NCBI GenBank assembly: GCA_030144725.1 | Contig: JASKMD010000029.1 | Location: 6,185,538 to 6,249,537, forward strand | Length of the DNA: 64,000 nucleotides | Direction: 5' to 3' | DNA from: Haematococcus lacustris | Taxonomy: Eukaryota > Chlorophyta > Chlorophyceae > Chlamydomonadales > Haematococcaceae | Shown: in pieces, positions 9,980 to 21,418 of the stretch | Layout: every line of letters begins with the position of its first letter | Position numbering within the stretch: position 1 is the stretch's first letter | Position numbers and translations under genes: made by a program | The notes under the pieces: model-generated | Seen by the model: the letters and a program-made list of their open reading frames with translations, nothing else | Told to the model about the DNA's origin: nothing | Databases searched by the model: none

Positions 9980-11062
9980 GCTGTGGCACAGTAGTGTGCC
10001 CCTTCTTGAGCTGTCATTGGCTGACATTCAGTGCATGCATCTCATGCCAGTTCTAGGCTAGAACCCTGCCACAGGTGACAGGCAATAGTGTAGGTGGAAG
10101 GCGCCCATGCCATGTGTGTGGAAGGTTTACTCCATACAGACGCATTACCAACCCTGTTCTCAGTCCATGACATAGCTTTTGCATTGTTACTTGCTGCCTG
10201 CTGGGCTTGAGAGGGAAGGGGCTGAGAAGCAGCAGCTGTGTGCGAGCAATGGGACTCTGTCATTGGCCAGGATCATATCCTGTGGCCTGCAGCCTGCACC
10301 TGTAGTGTCAGCTGGAACTGAGCTCGTAGCGCCTCCGCACAGCTCTGGTGCTGGAAGGTCACTGCGTAGGGGGTGGCCACCAGGGTGTACCCCCCTGCCG
10401 CCACAAGCTCCAGCAGCAGCGCATACAGCACCTGCGGCCCCGGCGGTAATGTGGCGGTAGCCTGATGTGCACAGCGGTGGGAGAGCAGGAGAGAGGGGCC
10501 ATGATGGCTCTCATACTCGCCCTCCACCACCCCACACACTTCTTAAACCTCACACTTGGAACCACCCCTAACCACCCTGTCTTGTAGATCACCAGCTCAC
10601 CTGGGGTGCTGCCCCTGCAAATGCACCCCCAATGAAATGCACCACGCCCTTGGTCTTGAAGCGTCGGCTAGAAGTGCGTGATCGGGTCACCACCCATGAG
10701 CTGCCCTGCAGGCTAGGCAAGCACAAACAGGGCAGCCAGACCTGAGATGGCATGCAAGCAAGGCATGTGCTGCTAGTGTGCTGCTCACAGGATGGGGCAG
10801 CCTGGTAATCAGGTTCGTAGGTCAGCGTGTCAGCAAATGTGCGGAGAGGTGGGGTGGTGGGTTAAGATGAGCTGCGTGGGCCACCTGCAAGCAGGCTCCA
10901 GCCAGCGCAATTCACAGCTGCTCCCTCATGCGCTCTCGCGCCGCTGACGGCCTGCACCTGTTGGAACACCTCAGCGCGCACAACAAGAGGCCTTGCAGAC
11001 CGCCAGCCTCGTCCCGTGCGTCGCACGCCCACATCAGGGTGCAAACGTGTAGTTGCAAGCAT
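5752..11062 (-). CDS. DUF1350-family alpha/beta-hydrolase-like protein
   Basis: Exons on the minus strand: 10885-11062 (tentative first), 10601-10705, 10300-10431, 8531-8682, 6949-7088, 6518-6618, 6137-6299, 5752-5945. All junctions from 10705 onward agree in phase and join to about 328 residues. Family landmarks in order are VVHFIGGAFAGAAPQ, YTLVATPYAVTF, LGLGHSNGSLMHLLIGS (a G-x-S-x-G nucleophile elbow), VLMSFNNK, FTPxPAE-like FSPTPAESRQ, IRFADDTIDET and PGSHITPCGGD. The last three fit a Ser-Asp-His triad. Plant homologues are plastid proteins of unknown substrate. The tentative first exon (MLATTRLHPDVGVRRTGRGW) is Arg-rich like a transit peptide, but its phase does not fit exon 2, so the start is unresolved. 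Introns 6949-8531 and 8682-10300 hold antisense Fanzor-like copies. Confidence 0.85.
7650..8340 (+). pseudogene. Fanzor-like element, degenerate C-terminal part, in a DUF1350 intron
   Basis: The + strand from about 7690 resembles the linker and tail of the better copies. At 7965-8165 one reads GRWVDRD, then after a frame break LNMQRVGERKWRPLELCCWP, a stop, and KEYPGLGYKRLRN. Several frameshifts and a stop make it a dead copy. The non-coding 3' block (ctgtcatcagcttgcatcagtgcatgc..., ending in the ccatacagacagagacaccacc motif) follows at 8165-8335. A further ~190 bp up to about 8510 resemble 54950-55070, the flank of another copy. It is antisense to the host gene. Confidence 0.7.
8740..10165 (+). 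pseudogene. Fanzor-like element, internally deleted copy, in a DUF1350 intron
   Basis: The N-terminal block at 8752-8910 (RGCAKTKREVV..., LLVLHIFLSSLVGQPTQGYT) matches the N-terminus at 38640-38810. A decayed acidic Ser/Asp linker lies at 9020-9110. RuvC-I is missing, and the text resumes at 9215 with FFSAAGIGTQDGWGADAVLR, a broken RuvC-II region at 9335-9560, then the intact frame 9653-9994. That frame has a basic Lys/Ala linker, GRWVDRDCNAALNMQRIGEA (RuvC-III), LELCWWPDQGALPAKGKEYP and a polyglutamine run of about 13 residues (CAG repeat). The conserved 3' block runs 9995-10160. Inactive, antisense to DUF1350. Confidence 0.75.
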
Positions 11063-11250
11063 GTGCTGCTTTGGGGGTCCGTAGTTATTGCAGGGTCGCG
11101 AAGGATGAGCCGAGCGTTGAGTCTTGAGTCGAGGCGGGCCACAAATGTACCCAGGCCCCCATGCCACATGACTCTCCTGGCTGGCTAGCTTTGTTCTATT
11201 GCATTCTGGCCAGTTGGCTCAATGAAACCAATCAAACTGAGCCACAGGAG
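10710..11250. other. DUF1350 first intron and 5' flank
   Basis: This covers the first intron (10706-10884), the tentative first exon and the upstream flank between divergent features. No other gene or clear promoter motif is seen. At 11163-11250 the sequence is ordinary spacer before the 3' end of the next Fanzor-like element. Confidence 0.4.
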
Positions 11251-12381
11251 ACCATGGAAATGTATCTGTGTCCTGGGGAGCCCCTGCAATCGCCAACCAC
11301 TTCAATACCATTCACTCCAATACCAAACTCAGACAAACAAAACTCATTCAACAAGGAACAACATGTCGGCCTGTGGGTAATCTCACTCAGCTACTACAAA
11401 CAAGTTGTAGCATCCTCGGTCGCACCCTTGATGAAAACAAACCCCAAGTCGATGGCACGTTCCTGGGGGCTAATCCCCCCTGACCACTGGGCACATCATC
11501 AAAACTAACACTTGTGAGGCTAACAGCCTGAGCAAACTACTAGGGCCTACGCATTGTTGCGGGCCCGACCATCAATGCCCCGCCGGTACTCTGCAGCCCG
11601 GTGCAGCCGCTGCTTGACCTTGGGCAGCCGGTCATTGACCCGCTTGTAGCGCTGCTGGTACTCCTTGCCAACGGGGGGCAGGGCCCTCAGGTCAGTCCAG
11701 CTGCACAGCTCCAAGGGGCGCTGCATGCTCTCCCCAATGCGCTGGAAGTTCAGGCAGGGGTTGGTGTCCCGGTCCAGCCACCTGCCCCATGGGGGGGCCT
11801 GGGGTAGTGGCACTGGGCCAGGTGGGGGGTGGGCAGGGGGCTGGTCCTGGGCAGGGGGAGGTGGAGGTGGTAGCTCCTGGGCTGGGGCAGGGGGGTCCTG
11901 AGCAAGGGGGGCTGGGGGAGGGGGAGGGGGAGGGGGGTTGGGCGGCACCTCATGGCACCACTTCAGGCCCCGCACACACTTAGCGTGACGCACGCTCCAG
12001 GCTGGGCGCAATAGCCGGTGGTTGACCTGGCCTGCTGGGGGTACCCAGTCTGCGGGCCTAGGGCGGTCATCCGGCAGGTGCAGCTCACATGGCTGGCGGG
12101 CATGCACAGACGAGCTTACACGGCTGGTGCGGAACTCATCCACGATCACCAGCCTGTCAGGCCTGGGATCTTGCTGCCCGCTGCCACTGGCACCTGCATT
12201 ACATGGGACGGCACAGCACACGCGCAGAACTTGATGGGCGAGGGAAGCGGAATGTCGCGTGGACCACACTGCGTCGCGTCGTGAGGGGGGCCTAGGCTAA
12301 GCTCAGTGCTAAGCTCAGCGGCTTACCGGCTGCACTCTGTGCGGGAGAGACGGGGCGCTTGCGTTTCCTTTTCGGGGCCAT
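11250..12381 (-). pseudogene. Fanzor-like element, subfamily 2, core-deleted copy
   Basis: A first exon at 12327-12381 encodes MAPKRKRKRPVSPAQSAA, a textbook-looking nuclear localisation signal, followed by a GTAAGC donor. The open frame 11547-12269 starts just before RuvC-II (LVIVDEFRTSRVSSSV, with the catalytic Glu), then PCELHLPDD, LLRPAWSVRHAKCVRGLKWC, a ~60-residue proline-rich linker, GRWLDRDTNPCLNFQRIGES (RuvC-III), RPLELCSW and the subfamily-2 tail KQRLHRAAEYRRGIDGRARN. RuvC-I and the N-terminal domain are absent. The subfamily-2 non-coding 3' block runs 11546 down to about 11325, ending near gtttgtctgag. It lies between two minus-strand genes, not inside an intron. Confidence 0.75.
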
Positions 12382-12481
12382 ATCAGGGATTTAGCAACAC
12401 CATCCAAGCGTGCTAGGAGGGACATCAGGTCGCCATCTAACCGGAGTGCCGGCAACCGGAGTGGGGCGAAAATGAGATCCA

Positions 12482-12510
12482 TTACACGATCCATTACACA
12501 ATCCATTACA
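12482..12510 (-). terminator. Triple TGTAA, candidate polyadenylation signals
   Basis: Three TGTAA words spaced 12 bp apart on the minus strand (12482-12486, 12494-12498, 12506-12510) lie 140-170 nt after the stop codon at 12649. TGTAA is the usual poly(A) signal of volvocalean algae. Confidence 0.55.
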
Positions 12511-12648
12511 CAACCCTATTAACGCATTGATACACAGCCACAGGCCCAGACAAGACTACAGCAGGGTTATGGCAGGCGCCAGCGTGGGTTATGGCAGGCA
12601 ATACCAAACTCAGTCTGCTCATGAACGTGATTCAATACAGGCTGCACA

Positions 12649-15600
12649 TCAGCGAGCAGCAGGGAAGCCCCACTGCCGACGTAGCTCGTGCAGTAGTGCG
12701 GCAAACCAGGCATTTTCTTGTACTGTGGGGTGTAAGGCGCTGCGAACACGCGCGTCTGCGCACACAGCCTCAAGAGTCAGCAGCGGGTAGTCCTCCTCAT
12801 CCTCCGCATCCTCCGCCGCCGCATCCTCCGCCGCATCGTCGATGTCAAGTGAACCATCACCATCCATTTCAAGCGTGCGCCCCTTCTTTGCAACAGTGTC
12901 AGCGCTCAAGATCAGCGGCGCGTCTGCTGCTGCTAGGATTCTCGGCAGCAGCTCTTGTGAGAGTTTCGGCCGTGCGATGTGAGCGCGCAGTGTACGTACC
13001 AGGCCACGCTGCCACTCCCTGCAAGGCAGCCCCGACACCGGTGTTAGCCAGCACTCGCAATGTAACGGGCAGCTGCACACACGCTTTACCTGTCTGGAGG
13101 TGTGGGCACGAGCTGCGCTACGGCCAGCAGTAGCCGGGCGACCTCCCGCGGCCCCATCCCACTCCACTTTCTCTCACACTCCCGGAAGAAGCCTTGCCAC
13201 CACGCAAGCTGCTGTGATGTGTGCGTCGTCTGCTCCTCCGACTCAACGCCCCGCCAGCAGCTCGCTGCACCCCCCTCCGCAACGTCGGGAGCTGGGCGGT
13301 CGGCCTTGCTGCCCTCCGCGACAAGCAGGCGGGGGCGGAAGTCGTACAATGCGAGGCCGTGGACGAGGAGTGCCAGACCGCGCCCAGAGTGGCTGTACCA
13401 CTTTTGGCTGGCGCTGCGGCTCAGTGCCTGGCAGGGACATGCGGTAAAGGCAGATAAGGGGCAAGAGGGTGTTGCATTGCCACGCTTATAGGCAATGTGT
13501 GCAGCAAGTGCCTCACCAGCTGAAGGCCGTTGCAGAGCAAGTGAATTGGCGAGGACTCGTTTCCTTACCCAGCACTGCCTGCCTTGCCTGCTCAGCCTAC
13601 CCTGCTCAGCCTCCCAACCCAGGCTACAGCTTTGCTCAGCCTCCCAACCCAGGCTACAGCTTTGCTCCAGAGCACTGAGAGTTGCCACGATGGCGAGCCA
13701 AGCCCAAACCTGACCTGCAGCCAGGCAGGGGTGAGCGGCGCGCCCAGGGCTGCCAGGCCCCAAAGTGTCAGGCCCCAGTCGTCCCCTTCAAATGCTCCCA
13801 GCCGCGTTTTCACCTGTACCCAGGGGACAAGCCCCACGTAGGTGGCCATGGCCACACAGAGCATGGGTCACAGCAGATCACTCCGCTGCCAGCAGTCAGG
13901 GTTGGAAAGGGTGCAGGTGGAGCTGGCTGCTGATAGGCAGAGGTGTCAGCTAGAGTCAGCTGGTGATGGTGTTGCCTGCAAGTTGCAGTACTTGGGCGGT
14001 CTGGGGTTGTCTGAGGTCTCAGCCACAGCGCCAGGACACTCACCTGGCTCATGTAGAGCGCGAGCCATGCGTCCGACGGCCTGTACTGCAGCCTCGCGAG
14101 GGCGGCAATGAGGTCACTCAGCTCCCGCGACGTGAAGCTGGGCAGCAGCGAAGAAGCGGCTCGCAAAAGTCGGTCAAGGAGCTCAGGCGCCGGTTCACAG
14201 CCTAGCTCCGCGAGGCCCCACAAGGCGTTTGCCAGGCCAGGTGCAGAGAAACTGTCAGGGACCTGTTGCATGCGCACCATGCAGCCCTCCACCCACGCTG
14301 CTTGCTCACGGCTGTCAACCGGCAGCACCTGGTCGGGGTCTGCAGTGAGGCCGCCACCTTGCAGCAATCCCACCACCCCAAGGGCAGCGCTAGGGGCAGT
14401 GACAGGCAGGCCAGGCACCGCCCGCACCTCCCTCAGCAGCCCCGACCCCGGACCCGGCCCCCCTTCCACTCGCTCCTCTTGGACCCCCTGCCCGTTCCCC
14501 TCCAGCCTGCCCACACTCTCCCCCCTTCTCAAGGGGCCCCAGGAACCATCCAGGATGTCTGGTGGTGCTGTGCTGAGTGTGAGTGTGGGCTGAGGCAGGG
14601 CGTGGGGCAAGGGGCAGGGGAGGGAGTGGGCCACCTGGGCTGCCTTTGGTCCTAGGTCAGCCATGGCCCAGGTGGCCAGGGCCAGGCTGTCGCTGTCTGC
14701 CACAGCCCAGCGGGTGCGGGCCACTGCCAGGCAGGCCTGCTGCAGCCACTGGGTGTCGGGGCACTGCCGGAAACTGCGGGGCATGGGGGAGGGGCAAGCG
14801 GGCAGGCAGGCAGGGTGGGTGGGCAGGGGGTCATGAGGATGCAACGGAAGAGACGGGGAATGGGGAGGCCAGCTGTAGGGAGGGGTGGGGACAGGGAAGT
14901 GTAGGGCGTGAGGGAGGTCGTGTGGCCACTCATTGTGCTTGCGTGGGGACCCAAAGCTGTGCACAAGGTGAGACACAAGGCAAGTCAATGGCCCAGCTAC
15001 TTTCACCTGACGTAACCTAACCCTGACCCTAACCTGACCTGACCTGTCTTGGCCTAGCCTGCCCCAACATGGCATGATCTGGGTCATACTGTGAGGCCCT
15101 CCTGCTCTGAGCTCCAAGACCTACTATCACCCTTCACGGCTCTACCTGCTGCCCCCAGCCCTGTCCAGCCAGCCCCCACAACCCCCTCTGTCGTCTGCCT
15201 ATCAGCCTGGCGCCCACTGCCAGCCCCCCCTCCCTAGGCTACCTGGCAAAGGCCCACAGCATCTGGGCTGCCTCCCGAGGTGTCATGCGGCGGAGGCGGG
15301 GCAGCGAGGCAGCCGCCACGTCATGCAGGAACTGATGGTGAGGCCGCCATCTGCAACCAGCCAGGCAACCGAGCAAACACTAGCCATATCCTGGTACACT
15401 AAACATATGCACAAGCAGATACTAACCAATACAGCAGCCAGGAGGGCAGGAGGGGAACAGGCAGCAAACATGCTGTGCAGCGCAGCACTCAGCCTGTCAG
15501 GCAACCTGGGGCCAAGGCCAAGGCCAAGGCCAGCCTGGTGTAGCCAGCCTGGTGTACAACAAGGGGGGTGCTGCGCCCTGCCCCACCCTGCCCACCAGCA

Positions 15601-18600
15601 TCCCCCTGCTCCCCCCATGCTTGGCAGCCTGCACCCCACACCTGACTGCGTGTCCCGCACCTGCCACTGGCTGCCAGACTGAACATCAGTGTGGAGGTCT
15701 GACTGGGGCTGAGGGCGTGGAGCTGGCGCTGCACAGCACTCAGCAGCCGGCGGCTCACTTCCTCCCGGGGCAAGTACCTGCACCCGGGGGTTCAAATCCG
15801 CGTCACACCGCCTCTGCCTAGGCTGCGCCCAGGCTCATGCCTTGCTGCCAACGCCACAACTTACATGGCACTCGACATCCCATATTACATGCCATGTCAC
15901 ATGATGTTCACATAATGACACACGGCACCCCATGTCACACATTACTACATCAATGCACTCAAGGCTGTGACACACACTCACTGGCACAAACAGGCTCAGT
16001 GGGTGGCCTACTGAGCTTACAGTATGTGCGGCTGTTGACTGACTGCCTGCCTCCTGCCTGCCTGTCCACCCGCCCATCAAGCTGCCCAATCACCCACATA
16101 CTCAAAAGCTGCCGCCCCTGTTGGCCTGCACCCCTGACCTGGCTCACCTCATAGCCACCAGCCCCTCCAAGCTCATCAACAGCTGGGTGGGCTGCAGGCC
16201 TGCACTGCACCGCACCAGCTGCCCCACTGCAGCCCTCAGCCACAGCCGGGGGGGCTGCTGCTGCAGGCAGCCCAGAGCCCACAGCAGGTGGCTCAAGCCC
16301 TCGCCATCAAACTCCTGAGGCATGCAGCCGGACAAACCAAGGCGCGTCACACCCTATTCTGCCAGATCAGATCAGATTAGATCAGATCAGATCAGCTAAA
16401 GGCAGGCATGGCGAGATGCAACACTTGGGTAAGAGGCGTGACGCAAGGCCCAACCCAGGGCCGTGCAGGGCAGTGATGTGCAGGTGTGTACAGTAATCCT
16501 TGGCTTGATTCCAGGTCATCAGCTGCCAGCCTGCTGTTGCATTCACTGCACTGACAGCCTGCTTGGTGCCCCGTGGTCGCCACCCTGCCACCCCCTGGTC
16601 AGCTGCCGATATGTTGAGGAAGCTGGCTGAAAACGCCCCTGCCCTGCTGCACCCCTGCCACCTCCCTAGGCACCTGCTGGCTGAGGGTGCTGGCTGACTG
16701 GGGTCAGTGGCTGCAGGAGCTGTGCCAGGCCTCGCCTTCATGATGCGATGGGCTGCCCCTAGGAAGCGCTCCAGCCAGGCGGGGTCTGGCGCGTGGCCAG
16801 TGCGTGCGCAGCCCCACACCAGGCCCCACAGCTGCACTGCACTGAACCCCTCCAGCTGGCTGTAGCTAACCCTGCAAGAGCAGAGGCAGCAGCAGCAGGC
16901 CAGCAGCAGCAGCAGTGGGTAGTGCGACATGGCTGGTGGTTCCAGCAGAAGAGACAGCAGCAGCAGTAGTAGCAACGCAGCAGCAGCAGCAGCGGGCAGC
17001 TATGTGGCAGCTGCGTGGAGGCAGCTTTGCAGCAGCACTCTCAAGATCCTGCTAGGGCTGAGCCAAGGATACACCCTCTGCTGCATGAAAATTGCTGCCT
17101 CTATCATCTTTGCTGCCGTTGCTGCTACTCCTGCTAAACCACTGCTGCTAGTAGAGCACCACTGCTGCTAGTAGAGCACAACTGCTGCTGCTGCTGCTGC
17201 TGCGTTCACCTCAGCAAACTCTGCCTTGCACGCTCTGTAGGATTCCATCCTGACCCTCACCCAGCGCCTGCTGCCCTGCCCACCCGTGCACGCCCCTCCC
17301 CTTACCGACACAATGCTTCCATCAACTGTACCTCCCGCTGCTGCTCCTGCTGCCCCTGGCCCTCCCCCCCCGCCTGGTCCCCTCCCCCAGCCGCAGCCAC
17401 TGCCCCCAGGGTGCCCAGGCTCCATGCCAGCTGGCTGCAGGGCCCTGGCCCCCAGCCCTGGTCCAGGGTGCTGCTGGACAGGCGCTGAGGGCGCAGGGGG
17501 CCCACCCGGCCCACCAGCGGCTGCAGCAGCGACTGAGCCTGGTGGCTGACCGCCTCCACTAGGCCACGCACTGCAGAGCTGTGCACCCCGGCCAACTCAT
17601 CCCAGCACAATGTGTGACCTGCCACATCACTGAAGTGTGGCGCTTGACCCAAGGGGGAGGAGGGAGTGCTGGGTGCTGTGTTGGTGGGAGCAGCAGGTTG
17701 GGGGGGAGGGCGGCGCCAGGCATGCTGGGTGCAGGCCAGGCTGTACAGCACGCAGCCCAGCTGGGGGCCGTTGAGCAGGTCAGCCTGGGCAGCGGCAGCG
17801 GCACATATCACATCTACAAACGCTATGAAGGCCGCACGCTCCCCTGGGCCCCAGGTCACACTTGCTCTGGGTGTGACCAAGTCACCCATGCGTCGGAAGA
17901 GTGAGGTGAGGGTGGTGGGGCCTAGCTGAGCCTGGAAGACGGTGGCCAAGTGGGACAGCTGCAGCCAGTCATCACAGAGTCCGGCTTGGTAGGCCAGCTG
18001 GCTGTCCACGGCCTGCCTCTCACCCTGCCCTTGGCCCTGCCCCTGCCCCTGCCCCTCCTGGCCTGCCACCTCCTTGCCCTCTGCCCTGCGCTGTCTGCCT
18101 CCCTTCACCCCCGCGCCCATGCCAGGCAGCAGCAGCCCTTGCAGCTCCTGCATGTATGCCCGGAAGGGAGCACACGCCTGTTGGCGCCGCTGCCATGCGC
18201 TGTCTAGCACAGCCACCTCCAGCCCCCCTGCTGCTTCCCCCCGCTCTTCCCAAACAGCCCCTGTCGCCATTGAACTGCCTGCAGCTGCTCGTTCTGCCCC
18301 TGACTCCATTCTCCCCACATCTGCCCCTTTTCCTGCTGCTGTTGGAAGGGCTGGCGATTGACTCGTTTCCAGATGATGTGGAAGGGAGGAAGGGGTGGCG
18401 GCAAGGGCGGGGCCCGGAGCGGGATTCAGGCCAGGCAAGGTAATGCTGATGGGCAGCGGCTGCAGTCAACAGGGGCAGAATGCAGGGAGCAGGTGCCAAG
18501 TGAAGGGGAAGGTGCAGCCACCTAGCCAGCTCTTTACACGAACAGCGACGGTAGCAGCAGCTGCAAAGTACAAGCAGACGTGCATGCAACAACTATCAAG

Positions 18601-20692
18601 TGTGTTCTTGCCAGCCCTTCCATATCCCACTACAGCACAATGCATCTGCTGCTGTTTGTAGCCTATGCTTGCTTGCCCTTTTGTGGCGCTTTGCTGTGCC
18701 CTTCCACTCCTCATCCTCTCCCAGCTCATGGACCACTCTGCAGCTCTGGCCAAGGCATAAGCTGTGGCAGCAGTTCGCTGAGGTGAGGGTTTGATCCAGG
18801 AAGCTCCAGGGCCCCTACAGCTGCCCAGCAGGCTGTGCAATGAACGAGCAGACATCCACCAGCTACTGGATGCCGTGTTCCCGTCAGCGCACACACTCCG
18901 ACCCTGCTCCTGAAGTCTCACTGCCCCGCCCCCCTCCTCACTCCCTCCTCACCTCCCAGCCCAACATACACCACCCCACCCCACCACCGCCCTGCCCACC
19001 CCACTCACAAGGCGGATGGGCACACGGTGCGCAGCTTCCCAGCGTGCCGCGCCCCTGGCACTGAGGGAAGGTTCTATCAGGGGGCTGGGCCAGCTGGCTG
19101 CGCCTAGGGGTGGGGCACGGCCCTCAGGTGACGCCATGTCACAGCTGGCCAGCAGCGGCAGTGCCTGCTGCAGCTGCAGGGCAGGAGAGGCGGCAGGACC
19201 AGGGGTCAGGGGCCAAGCTCTGGTACATAAGCATGTATGCGGTGCGCATGCAACATCAGTGCACCTCATGACAGCCTGCACATGGCAGCAACCACCCCAT
19301 GCCCCCGCTCCTTATGCCCCTGCCAGCACCCCTATCCCTGCCATCAACCCTGAATGGTATCCGCTTATGTACCCTGCCCCTGCCCTTGCTCCTGCCCCTG
19401 CCCCTGCCCCTGCCCCTGCCCCATTTGCAGGCCATGCCTTAAGCCCACCCCCTGCTCCAGCACCTGCTCCTCCCCCTCACCGCCAAGCCCCACTGCTCCC
19501 GCTGCTCAAGGTTGAGCCCAGAGCCCTCACCCCAGGAGGTGAATAGCCAGGGGTGGGCGAGGCGAACCTGGGCCAGGGCAGCAGCCCGGTGGCTGCGGGT
19601 GCCACGGCTGGCTGCCTGGCCTGAGGGTTGGGCGAGGTCAGCCCCAGACAGTGTGGCACCCAGCCCTGGCTCAGCAGCAGGAGCTGCAAGGCTGGCTGCA
19701 CGGGTCAGGCTGCTGGTGGTGGTGGTGGTGGTGGTGGTGATGGTGGGCCCTTTAGCCGGGGGTCCCTGCACAGGTGACTGGGTAGGGCTAGGCTGGTTGG
19801 TTGTCGTGGGGAGGGTGCTGCGTGACGCCCCACCAAGCCCCCTGCCTGCAAGGTAGCTCCCTTGGCTGCGTTGGCTGCTAGGCTGGGCTGAGCTGGCAGC
19901 GGCAGAGGCGGCCCCAGCCCTGTGCTTGACACTTGCTGAGCCAGGCGTTCCAGCGGGGCTGAGGACAGGATTGGGGGTGGGGGCCGGCTGGGCTGGTGCT
20001 GGGTCTGGGTGGTGTGGGGTCAGCAGGGGAGGCGCCTGGGGCACTGCTGGGCCCTGGTCTGTTGAGCCAGACTGTGCCTCTTCTTCTCCTGGGCGCTCCC
20101 CCTGCAATGCCTGCAGAGCTGCCTTCAGAGCAGCTGTCGCTGCATCACGCTGCTGCTGCCCTTTCATAGCCGCTGCAGGGAGCCCTTGCTCACCTTGCTG
20201 CCCCCCTTCCCAATGCTGTCCTTCGACCTGCACCTGCACCTCTTCCTGCTGCTGATGATGATGATGATCCACCTCACCTTTCTGGTCTTGCATCTGCCCC
20301 CGCCCTTGCTGCTGATATTGTCGTGTTCGTCTCTGGCCCCTACCCGTCAGCATTTGCTGCTGCTGCTGCTGTGCCCTGCGTCTCAGCAGGGCTGCCTGCT
20401 GTCGGGCTGCTCCCTGGCGCAAGGCCTGCTGAGCTGCAAGTGCCTGCTGAGCCAGGCTCAGTCCTGCCGCCCTACCGATGTCTGCTGGGAAGGTGGGTTT
20501 GCCCTGCAGCTGCTGCCTAGCGGGAGGTGGGAGGGATCCTGAGCACTCGGGCTCTACGGAGCCTGGCTTCCCACTGATGCACAAGGGGCGAGCCCTGTGC
20601 CAGCGACTGCGGGAAGCGGCGTAATGCCGGTAAGGGCATGGGCAAGGACAGGTGCCAAGGTTTGCCCACAAACAGCCAGCTGAGGACCACAT
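12649..20692 (-). CDS. Helical-repeat protein, OPR/FASTK-like (organelle RNA-binding candidate)
   Basis: Splice-supported exons on the minus strand: ~17306-18450, 16674-16871, 16148-16314, 15661-15777, 15243-15350, 14044-14773, 13090-13427, 12649-13018. All junctions agree in phase except 16674 to 16314. Further 5' exons lie near 19010-19177 and 19531-20692, but their joins are unresolved. The N-terminus is Gln/Pro/Thr-rich with CAG tracts. The body has repeated helical pairs such as LANALWGLAELGCEPAPELL, LSHLLWALGCLQQQPPRLWL, VQLWGLVWGCARTGHAPDPA, EVARLLLAVAQL and MLWAFA, the pattern of FASTK/OPR-type repeats in organellar RNA-processing factors. No RAP domain is seen. The C-terminus is acidic (DDAAEDAAAEDAEDEEDY). 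The family is inferred, but coding status is strong. Confidence 0.7.
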
Positions 20693-21418
20693 CCGCCGTG
20701 TCGCTAGCGATGGCTTGCAGCCGACTAGCGCGTCTACATTAATGTACTTATCGTTTGCGCCATTTTAATTTAGTGATGTTGCTACTTGAAAGAGTGAGGT
20801 ACTTGAAAGTTGGAATAGAACACAGGCTGCGACCTCATTGTTCCCAGGCAAGGCTACCATGGCAGCAATGGCGCATGCATTTTATTTTTGGTGTAGCATG
20901 AGGGCTGTAGCCTACAGTGTAGGGATTTATACTTGAAGAGCACTATGTACTATATAGAGTACTATATCATAAACTAGCGATCTTACTGACCCCGCTCTCT
21001 TGATAGGCTGTGGCAATCTCTACATGACATCACAAGGCTCATGGTTGCAGGAATGCACTACGCAGTATGTGGTGAGTGCTCGTTGAGCAAGCAATACTCG
21101 GCCTGCGGCGAGGTGTAAGCAGCAGAAACTGCACAGCCCAATCATACTGAATGCTGCAATGCATGACGATAACGTCCTACCAGAATGCAAGCCTGAAATA
21201 GCAATATGCCCATTTGCACCAACTACACAGCACGCTGCCACGGATGAACAAGTAGAGATGCTCGTGGTGTGGGAACCTTTCTCAAGGGCAGGGCGTCCCT
21301 ATGGCTAACTGCGAGACGTTTCAGCTACCAGCAGTGGTAGGCCCGCAGTTCGCTGAGTTGTGAGGGGCTTCGCTGAGTCGTTGAGTCACACCGTTTGTGG
21401 TGCGCTACGTACGCACAG
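20693..21418. other. Divergent spacer between the helical-repeat gene and ATG101
   Basis: This is an AT-richer spacer between a minus-strand gene and a plus-strand gene, so it probably holds both promoters. A word near 20890 (ggtgtagcatgagggctgt) is the inverse of one near 920. The first exon of ATG101, with its start codon, must lie here, but I could not place it. Confidence 0.4.

Noticed and set aside
13086..15117. Separate single-exon genes for each large minus-strand frame between 12.6 and 20.7 kb
   Set aside because: Donor and acceptor sites with matching phases join them into one gene. The long frames are exons that read on into introns.
16360..16400. Regulatory GATC cluster
   Set aside because: A short (GATCA)n run inside an intron of the helical-repeat gene; simple repeat.
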